The translations under genes and the position numbers were made by a program. This document shows positions 6,554 through 11,494 of a stretch of DNA of 11,494 nucleotides, piece by piece. The notes beneath the pieces are model-generated. The model saw nothing but the letters and a program-made list of their open reading frames with translations. It made no database searches and was not told the DNA's origin. Location: positions 7,038 to 18,531 of the forward strand of contig NZXL01000014.1 of NCBI GenBank assembly GCA_002697705.1, in the 5' to 3' direction. The stretch is from Methanobacteriota archaeon. GTDB lineage: Archaea > Thermoplasmatota > Poseidoniia > Poseidoniales > Poseidoniaceae. Numbering within the stretch: the first letter of the stretch is position 1; every line of letters begins with the position of its first letter.

Positions 6554-7315
6554 TTAATCAATAATTGAGGATAAATCAATTAGAGATTCATTGATGTGTT
6601 TTAGCGCAAGCCGTAAATTAATATCATTGTCAAAAGGGAAATCTAGTTTTTCTTCTTGGGCCTCAAAATTATCGACGAGATTTTTCGCTACACGCGACAC
6701 CTCATCAACAATCGTTATACTACCTGTCTTGGCAGATCTTGAAAGAGGATTTAAGTCGACGACAATAACAGTTTTCCCCATAGCGACAAGCGCTTCACAC
6801 CTATCACCATCTTCCAAAGGAACGAGTATCACATCACTGGAAAAAATCCCACTATGGCAACATTTTGCCCTAGGTCCTTCAAGACCGGGAATACGAGCAT
6901 CGGGCGAAGCACCAAGAATCTCAACACTTAATCCATTTTTATGTTTAATTTCTTCGAGATGATTCAGCAATACTTGCATTCTTTTTGGAGTTCGATAAAA
7001 GATATTCACTTCAATAGGGCAATTTAGCATAGATGCGAGTTTCAATAGATCTTCTCCGGCAAGAGCAGTTGTATTTCCATTGACACTAATCACTGGGTTT
7101 TTAGCATGTTTCAAATGATATAGAGCATGTTTAGTCGCTCTCATTGCGCAGTCTATCGTTTGTTCTCCAATTAGGTAATCGTAAGCCTCGCCTCTCCCAT
7201 GTGCGATTAGGGCACTTCCAGCTAGCATTCCTTTTTCTGCAGCCTCCTCCAAAATATGTCTCTTGAAGAGTGAATCATATCTAGGGTGGCTTGGGTCAGC
7301 GGCGAATTCTTTCAT
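6554..7315 (-). CDS. 4-phosphopantoate--beta-alanine ligase (archaeal phosphopantothenate synthetase)
   Basis: It joins 4-phosphopantoate and beta-alanine using ATP to make 4'-phosphopantothenate in archaeal CoA synthesis. All family landmarks are present in this 253-residue protein: HPRYDSL (10-16), the GRGEAYDYL segment (40-48), SVNGNTTALAGEDL (77-90), EVNIFYRT (102-109), LGASPDARIPGLEG (134-147), VPLEDGDRCEAL (165-176) and DLNPLSRSA (187-195). Length matches the family (about 250-260). The ATG at 7315 is chosen because AGGTGA ends 5 bases before it; an in-frame GTG inside that site at 7324 is the alternative. It follows nadC by 13 bp, so they share an mRNA, while its pathway partner, pantoate kinase, lies just across nadC on the other strand. 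Confidence 0.93.
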   Translation of the reverse strand: MKEFAADPSHPRYDSLFKRHILEEAAEKGMLAGSALIAHGRGEAYDYLIGEQTIDCAMRATKHALYHLKHAKNPVISVNGNTTALAGEDLLKLASMLNCPIEVNIFYRTPKRMQVLLNHLEEIKHKNGLSVEILGASPDARIPGLEGPRAKCCHSGIFSSDVILVPLEDGDRCEALVAMGKTVIVVDLNPLSRSAKTGSITIVDEVSRVAKNLVDNFEAQEEKLDFPFDNDINLRLALKHINESLIDLSSIID

Positions 7316-7320
7316 TTTAT

Positions 7321-7326
7321 TCACCT
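7321..7326 (-). promoter_or_regulatory. Ribosome binding site of the phosphopantothenate synthetase gene
   Basis: The minus strand reads AGGTGA, a good match to the archaeal anti-Shine-Dalgarno complement, 5 bases before the ATG at 7315. The GTG inside it could be mistaken for a start codon. This supports starting at the ATG. Confidence 0.6.
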
Positions 7327-7328
7327 GG

Positions 7329-8264
7329 CTAATTTAGTAGCATAGAAAGGTCTAGGGGGGTAACTCCACGATTCAAAGCGCTGGTAGAAAGAACATCCAA
7401 TCCACATTCATACCAATCAGTTAGATTTTCAAAGATAATTCCTCCACTTGCTTCAAGAATTATATTTTCCCTCAACCCCATATCGACAAGTTGGGATGCA
7501 ACATCATTACTTCTTTCTGGACCAAAATTATCCAACATTATTACCAATTTAGGTTTCTCTTCAATTTCTCTTTGATTCCAAATTGCAGCAGCAGTAATCG
7601 CTTCTTTCTCTTCTCGAACTTCTATTTCAAGGAATGCTCCAATTCCCGAAAGTTCGACATTTTGAAGGTAACTTGCAATTCTTGAACTATGATCGTCCAG
7701 TTCTGGCATCATTGTCGCAAGGTCATTTTCCTTGATCATAACCGCATCATACTTATTCAATCGATGAGTAAATCCCCCTCCCATATGGACTGCCCATTTA
7801 TCCAGCAAACCCCAAATGGTTTTTCTTGTACAGGCGATTTGACCTTTAGCTAAAGAAGTCCAACGTTTTGTTTCTGTTGCGATTCCTGAAAGTTGGCCTA
7901 AAATATTGAGTATGCTTCTTTCAATTCCAAGTAAGGATTCTCTCTCGCCATTTAATTCAGCAATTTCTTCACCGGAAGATACTTTTTTACCATCGGTTGC
8001 AAACCATGAAATTTGAATTGATGGTGCCCAAATTTGAATCAAATGGTCAATCATCGATGTGCCAACTATCAAGCCATCGCCTTTGGCGATAATCTTAGCA
8101 GTTGCCTTGTCATTGCCGCCCATAAATGGCATTTCAACACCATCATCGACCAGTATGGTACTAACCCATCTGTCCATGCTAGATAGCAACATTCGACTCG
8201 GGCCATCTTCAGCGGTCCACAATAAATGACCGCGGTCATGAGGCAATTGGTTACTAGCCGCCAT
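7329..8264 (-). CDS. nadC: Nicotinate-nucleotide pyrophosphorylase (carboxylating), NadC
   Basis: It converts quinolinate and PRPP to nicotinate mononucleotide, CO2 and pyrophosphate in de novo NAD synthesis. This 311-residue protein shows the family pattern in order: ERSILNILGQLSGIAT (115-130), TRKT (146-149), LDKWAVHMGGGFTHR (154-168), IKEN (177-180), EIEV (213-216), MLDNF (243-247), EASGGI (271-276) and the final ALNRGVTPLDLSM (296-308). The catalytic arginine, histidine and lysine positions in TRKT, THR and IKEN are kept. Family members usually have ALTHS where this protein has ALNRGV. Length is within the usual 280-300 plus a short N-terminal extension. The start is ATG at 8264. No nadA or nadB is in the window. 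It is divergent from pantoate kinase across 91 bp and followed by the phosphopantothenate synthetase gene. Confidence 0.93.
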   Translation of the reverse strand: MAASNQLPHDRGHLLWTAEDGPSRMLLSSMDRWVSTILVDDGVEMPFMGGNDKATAKIIAKGDGLIVGTSMIDHLIQIWAPSIQISWFATDGKKVSSGEEIAELNGERESLLGIERSILNILGQLSGIATETKRWTSLAKGQIACTRKTIWGLLDKWAVHMGGGFTHRLNKYDAVMIKENDLATMMPELDDHSSRIASYLQNVELSGIGAFLEIEVREEKEAITAAAIWNQREIEEKPKLVIMLDNFGPERSNDVASQLVDMGLRENIILEASGGIIFENLTDWYECGLDVLSTSALNRGVTPLDLSMLLN

Positions 8265-8272
8265 GACATATG

Positions 8273-8302
8273 CTAGAGGTTCTTCACTTTCAAATCCTCT
8301 AT
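8273..8302. repeat. Inverted repeat (TAGAGG / CCTCTA) near the nadC start
   Basis: TAGAGG at 8274-8279 and CCTCTA at 8297-8302 are exact reverse complements with a 17-base spacer, lying 10 to 38 bases upstream of the nadC ATG. Placed between two divergent cofactor genes, it could be an operator site. Six-base arms are short, so chance cannot be excluded. Confidence 0.25.
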
Positions 8303-8327
8303 CCTAGTAAAACTGTTATTTTGCGCT

Positions 8328-8335
8328 TATATCTT
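8328..8335 (+). promoter_or_regulatory. TATA box of the pantoate kinase gene (leaderless transcript likely)
   Basis: TTATATCT lies with its centre about 25 bases before the ATG at 8356, with a T-rich flank. Archaeal TATA boxes are centred about 26-27 bases before the transcript start, so transcription would begin at or within a base or two of the ATG. No ribosome binding site is present in between, which agrees with a leaderless mRNA. Confidence 0.5.
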
Positions 8336-8355
8336 TATTTTCCATCATAGTATTC

Positions 8356-9408
8356 ATGCATGTAATTGTTTTGCCTATGTATGGGAAGGATATGTCAGAT
8401 ACACTGATTGGCGGCCATATCACTTTACTTTTCACTGTAGAAAAGGATGGTAGATTACTCAGAAATCAAGGAAGTAGAGGTGCTGGTTTCAATGTGGAGC
8501 ATGGTGTGAGAGCATCGGTTTTAGAAATTAAAAAAACCGGTGCAGATGAGCAGATAGGTCTTTCAGCAGGCTCTTCATTAGATGAAAAAGTCGATGTGAA
8601 ATATGGAGAAATAGAGGTTACTGTATTTGATATGGACGGCAAAGAAATGACGGAATCGTCTTCTATCTATTTCGATTTAGTAGATGAATTACGTCATGCT
8701 AAATTACTTGAAAAAGCCGAATCATATTCGATTGAAGTGAATCTAGATCTGCCTACTAGCCAAGGCTTTGGAATGTCGGCAGCAGGCCTTGTTGCAGTCG
8801 CTTATGCCTTTAGAGAATTAACAGGAAGGGGTCTCGCGGGACAATATTTGCGTTTATGTCATCGAATCGAGAGGTTACATGGCTCTGGATTGGGCGACGT
8901 TCTAGGAATTTCTGCAGGAGGTGTAGAGATTAGACTTCAAGCTGGCGCACCAGGAGCATCAGGTAGGGCGTTAGGATTTGGATGTCCACAAAACATTTTA
9001 TTGGCTTGGCAGCCATCAGAAAAACGCCATACTTCAAAATATATCGATGATGAAAAATGGCAAAACAAGATTACTTTAGCAGGCCAAAAAGCCGTGAATA
9101 ATTTGAAGAGCGATTCATGGGGCCATTCACAATGGAGTGAAATTCTAAAACAATCGAGAATTTTTGCTGAACAATCCGATTTAATAGATGAGCCAGAAAG
9201 AAAACATTTACTTGGTATAGTTAGAGAAATTGTTAGAGAATTGGATTTACAAGCGAAAGTCAGTATCAGACTTTGTATGCTAGGGGTCTCATTAGCCATA
9301 TTACCTCGAGAGTTATCAAGGCCCTTAACTAAAGAAGAATTAGACCAAATCTCAAAAGAATTAGATAAACTTGACATTGGCTATAAATCGACTAAAATAT
9401 CAGGATGA
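8356..9408 (+). CDS. Pantoate kinase (archaeal, GHMP family)
   Basis: It phosphorylates pantoate at the 4-position, the step before the ligase encoded at 6554-7315. The 350-residue protein shows the archaeal pantoate kinase layout: GSRGAGFNVEHGV (39-51), the GHMP glycine/serine loop LPTSQGFGMSAAG (132-144), and HRIERLHGSGLGDVLG (169-184) followed by SAGGVEIRLQAGAPG (186-200). The loop reads GFGMSAAG where many relatives have GFGTSGAG, but the Gly and Ser needed for phosphate binding remain. It is the only plus-strand gene here, with a TATA box set for a leaderless message. Its last 9 bases overlap the end of the CDIN1-like gene in opposite orientation. The family name PoK is used in the literature, but no standard gene symbol is given. 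Confidence 0.92.
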   Translation: MHVIVLPMYGKDMSDTLIGGHITLLFTVEKDGRLLRNQGSRGAGFNVEHGVRASVLEIKKTGADEQIGLSAGSSLDEKVDVKYGEIEVTVFDMDGKEMTESSSIYFDLVDELRHAKLLEKAESYSIEVNLDLPTSQGFGMSAAGLVAVAYAFRELTGRGLAGQYLRLCHRIERLHGSGLGDVLGISAGGVEIRLQAGAPGASGRALGFGCPQNILLAWQPSEKRHTSKYIDDEKWQNKITLAGQKAVNNLKSDSWGHSQWSEILKQSRIFAEQSDLIDEPERKHLLGIVREIVRELDLQAKVSIRLCMLGVSLAILPRELSRPLTKEELDQISKELDKLDIGYKSTKISG

Positions 9409-10482
9409 GTCGCTATTAAGCCTTGAGAGGTCAAGTGTGTCAGCGTCCAATAATGTACAACCAGGGATGAATAGGTTCTCACTAAATCCGTGACGGTAAA
9501 CAATTGCACCACTACCCCATTCTTCGATATAACGATTCATTTGTTTGACCATCTTTTTTCTTTGAAAGTCAACATCTGCGCCATAAAAGTGCTTTGCGTC
9601 GATCCAAGCGATCGGTTTACCATTAATCTCAACCAAATCCAGAAATAGTATATCGGGCGTCCTTACAGGCCTTCCTAGCTCTTTCTTCTGTTCTGTAACC
9701 ATTTCTGGCTGCCTTCGGATTCTAACACCTTTAGATTCGAACCAATCAGAAAGAATATCTTCGAATAAATCAGCACGAATATGAGTTTCAGTTTGGTCGA
9801 CATTTGAAACACGGTCAGCTGCCTCAGCCATTTCGAATTCTTCACGCTCTCTTTTGGAAAGTTTACTTGGAGTACGTAATGATTCCTTGATTCTAGATTT
9901 AGACCATTTCTTTTCGGCAAGAATTACTCTAAAGATATTCATTGGTGGGAAATCAAACCTTTTTGATAAATCTACAACATTTACTCCTTCATTATACAGT
10001 CGGAGTAATACCTTCGAACGAGATTTTAATCTACCATGCCCATAGACTGTTTTTTGTTGAAGAAGCGCAGATCGCAATGATAAAACTTGATCTAGAGTCA
10101 TGTCTCTTTCTTTGACAATTTCAGCAATTTCATCTACTCTGGCATCATCAAGCCAACCGAATTCACCTTTACGAATTACTACTTTAGCCATATCAGCTTC
10201 TTCTTTTAGAGGGACGGGAGAAGTTGGCCATGAGAATGAAAACTCACGAGGTATAATTTCTTCTTCTGGAAAACCCATTAAAGGAGGAGTAATTGTAAAT
10301 CGCTGCAATGCCTTTTCTTCCATATCCTGGACTTCTTTTTTATGTCTTTCAATGCGGTTTTGTTTAGGAGTGGTTCCGTATGGCCTATTCTTGGAGTTAT
10401 TCCTAGGGCGACTTTTGGAATGTTTATTCCGTTTTGCCTTGCCCTGTGGCGGAGATTTTCCCTCATCCTTTTTTTCTGCCAC
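9400..10482 (-). CDS. CDIN1 (C15orf41)-like TPD-domain nuclease with helix-turn-helix
   Basis: This 360-residue protein matches the family of human CDIN1, predicted to hold a helix-turn-helix region and a PD-(D/E)xK nuclease domain related to Holliday-junction resolvases. Residues 1-55 form a very basic, likely disordered tail. A helix-turn-helix-like region (155-205) contains LLRLYNEGVNVVDLSKRF then DFPPMN and RVILAEKKW. The nuclease domain spans about 230-350: ADLFEDIL with E241, the TPD motif (275-277), IAWIDAKHFYGA (291-302, D295 and K297 as the catalytic pair), and GSGAIVYRHGF (323-333). The start is GTG at 10482, because a stop lies in frame four codons upstream; no ribosome binding site is visible. 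The role in archaea is not established. It lies between an SRPBCC-like gene and the convergent pantoate kinase. Confidence 0.88.
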   Translation of the reverse strand: MAEKKDEGKSPPQGKAKRNKHSKSRPRNNSKNRPYGTTPKQNRIERHKKEVQDMEEKALQRFTITPPLMGFPEEEIIPREFSFSWPTSPVPLKEEADMAKVVIRKGEFGWLDDARVDEIAEIVKERDMTLDQVLSLRSALLQQKTVYGHGRLKSRSKVLLRLYNEGVNVVDLSKRFDFPPMNIFRVILAEKKWSKSRIKESLRTPSKLSKREREEFEMAEAADRVSNVDQTETHIRADLFEDILSDWFESKGVRIRRQPEMVTEQKKELGRPVRTPDILFLDLVEINGKPIAWIDAKHFYGADVDFQRKKMVKQMNRYIEEWGSGAIVYRHGFSENLFIPGCTLLDADTLDLSRLNSDSS

Positions 10483-10524
10483 AATACGAGGTTATCGACG
10501 ACCCTCCATGAATACTACCATTGA

Positions 10525-11046
10525 TTACTCTTCTTCGTATAACTTTTGAGCAATTGGCTCCATTTCTATAATTCCATTTTTTGATAAGTCGGTTAACCAT
10601 TGTTTAGCAATCTGTTTTGCACTATTTCCAACTTTACCTTTGAATAGTTTTGACCACTTACTGGTTTGCCACCAAGCAGCGATTTCTATACCTCCTTCAT
10701 CTTGACATAGGATGGTGATTTCTAAGGTTAAGGAAGTTAAAGCAGTGCCACTTTTTTTACCATTAGAAGTTTGACCAAGCCAATTGAAACGAATCTCTGT
10801 AAATTCGGGGTTTTGTCCTTTACGGATTTTTTCAACTTCCCACATTTCCTCGATCAATTGTTGTCTTTCCACCCGGTGTAAATCGAATCGATGACCTTCA
10901 TTTAACTCGCCTCGAGCTTCAGATAAAATACGCTGAGCGGTGGTATTCCATTGCGGCCAATTATCCAAATTGATTAGATTAATAGCTACATTACGAGATT
11001 CATTTATGGTTAGAATTTTCCGCCAAACGCCATTAGGAGTTTGCAT
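10525..11046 (-). CDS. SRPBCC-like protein
   Basis: This 173-residue protein has the proportions of a START/polyketide cyclase-like (SRPBCC) helix-grip fold. It has a short strand, then a helix NLINLDNWPQWNTTAQRIL (24-42), a series of strands with alternating polar and hydrophobic residues (50-125), WWQTSKWSKLF (125-135) and a long C-terminal helix VGNSAKQIAKQWLTDLSKNG (139-158). The NWPQWN segment and the long last helix are the most telling parts. Such proteins bind hydrophobic ligands; this one has no visible catalytic site. It starts at ATG 11046, only 15 bp after the leucyl-tRNA synthetase stop, so it is probably co-transcribed, and it ends 42 bp before the nuclease gene. The family assignment rests on general pattern, not a strong motif. 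Confidence 0.62.
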   Translation of the reverse strand: MQTPNGVWRKILTINESRNVAINLINLDNWPQWNTTAQRILSEARGELNEGHRFDLHRVERQQLIEEMWEVEKIRKGQNPEFTEIRFNWLGQTSNGKKSGTALTSLTLEITILCQDEGGIEIAAWWQTSKWSKLFKGKVGNSAKQIAKQWLTDLSKNGIIEMEPIAQKLYEEE

Positions 11047-11061
11047 AGATTACACGCCCAT

Positions 11062-11494
11062 TCATGCATAAATAATCGTAGGGCTGAGAGGCATTGCTGA
11101 ATTTATTCGCCCTGATTGGTCCGTACTTTCTTCACTCGAGACGACAATTACATCATCCAATTTAAGTTCTGATTTTAGGAAATCCTTTCTCTTTGAAAGT
11201 AGTTCTAATTCATCCATAGACCCCGATATCAGCATTTTTGATTTATCGTCCCACTTGAAAATCTGAGGTAGCATTTTCTTGCCCCAAAATCCAAAAATTT
11301 CACCAGAGTTTTCTAGTTCTGCTAATTCGGATTGTTTCAATACACCCATGAAGGATTTTACATTTCCACCATCATTAACAAATTCTATTGCCATATTGGC
11401 AAGTGTTCTTTTCCATGCAGGAGATATTGTTAGTGTAAGTGTTTTTGCAGCCCCATCTAAGTGGCGCTCAGCAATTGATTTCACCTTTCTAGCA
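11062..11494 (-). CDS. leuS: Leucyl-tRNA synthetase, C-terminal fragment (cut by right edge)
   Basis: The frame is open to the right edge, so the visible 143 residues are only the C-terminal end of a protein of about 950. The first in-frame GTG at 11484 is not a start. The pattern fits archaeal leucyl-tRNA synthetases: SPAWKRTLANMA (21-32 counting from that GTG), which follows a short strand TLTLTI, then a phosphate-binding-type helical region around VKSFMGVL, and the closing GRINSAMPLSPTIIYA, matching the archaeal ending A-x-P-x-x-P-x-I. The archaeal C-terminal extension contacts the tRNA and aids charging of tRNA-Leu. The catalytic HIGH and KMSKS motifs lie outside the window. The SRPBCC-like gene follows after 15 bp. 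Confidence 0.75.
   Translation of the reverse strand, partial: ARKVKSIAERHLDGAAKTLTLTISPAWKRTLANMAIEFVNDGGNVKSFMGVLKQSELAELENSGEIFGFWGKKMLPQIFKWDDKSKMLISGSMDELELLSKRKDFLKSELKLDDVIVVSSEESTDQSGRINSAMPLSPTIIYA

Noticed and set aside
8937..9377. Open frame on the minus strand inside pantoate kinase
   Set aside because: It is antisense to a gene with clear family motifs, and its product is low in conserved features and rich in serine and leucine, as expected of a reverse-complement shadow.
9400..10482. Reading the nuclease gene as a restriction enzyme, transposase or defence gene
   Set aside because: The PD-(D/E)xK signature alone would allow it, but the TPD motif, preceding helix-turn-helix and GSGAIVYRHGF ending fit the CDIN1 family better, and there is no methyltransferase, transposon end or defence neighbour.
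10100..10549. Open frame on the plus strand across the CDIN1-like gene
   Set aside because: It is antisense to the N-terminal half of the nuclease and crosses its start; the product has no recognisable domain.
11062..11484. A complete 140-residue gene starting at the GTG at 11484
   Set aside because: The frame continues without a stop to the window edge, and the sequence matches the end of a much longer leucyl-tRNA synthetase.
1..11494. CRISPR array, tRNA or rRNA genes, insertion sequences, attachment sites
   Set aside because: I saw no spaced repeats, tRNA-like cloverleaf, rRNA segments, transposase genes or flanking terminal repeats on either strand.

Overview
The window looks like a chromosomal segment from a low-GC archaeon. 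The evidence is the archaea-type CoA pathway (pantoate kinase plus 4-phosphopantoate--beta-alanine ligase), a partial gene ending like an archaeal leucyl-tRNA synthetase, an archaeal relative of the eukaryotic nuclease CDIN1, a THEP1-type NTPase, and a TATA-like box about 26 bp before one start codon, as expected for a leaderless mRNA. A planktonic euryarchaeon of the Marine Group II/III (Poseidoniales-like) type would fit. That placement is inference, because no rRNA or other phylogenetic marker lies in the window.

Layout: 17 protein genes are supported, 16 on the minus strand and one (pantoate kinase) on the plus strand. Reading in minus-strand transcription order from the right edge: the C-terminal part of leucyl-tRNA synthetase (cut by the edge), an SRPBCC-like protein, and the CDIN1-like nuclease, which meets pantoate kinase tail to tail with a 9-bp overlap. 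Pantoate kinase is divergent from nadC across a 91-bp promoter region, and nadC is followed at once by the phosphopantothenate synthetase gene. These three form a CoA/NAD cofactor island. Next come two uncharacterised soluble proteins (a CxxC plus coiled-coil protein, and a protein with a winged-helix-like C-terminus) and a pair of tightly linked two-helix membrane proteins. A surface-sugar cluster follows: a nucleotide-sugar pyrophosphorylase, an unusually short UDP-sugar dehydrogenase and a GtrA-like flippase. The left part holds two overlapping tandem TerB-like genes, a THEP1-type NTPase and the start of another two-helix membrane protein cut by the left edge.

How the genes work together: two modules are coherent. 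The first makes the pantothenate part of CoA and the nicotinate mononucleotide precursor of NAD. The second supplies activated (probably oxidised) sugar nucleotides and a membrane carrier component for cell-surface glycans. The other genes are housekeeping or of unknown role. There is no RNA gene, CRISPR array, transposon or phage gene, and no gene-free stretch over 300 bp. I did not find a convincing new multi-gene system. The best leads are the CDIN1-type nuclease, the minimal UDP-sugar dehydrogenase, the TerB-like tandem and the unexplained small membrane proteins.
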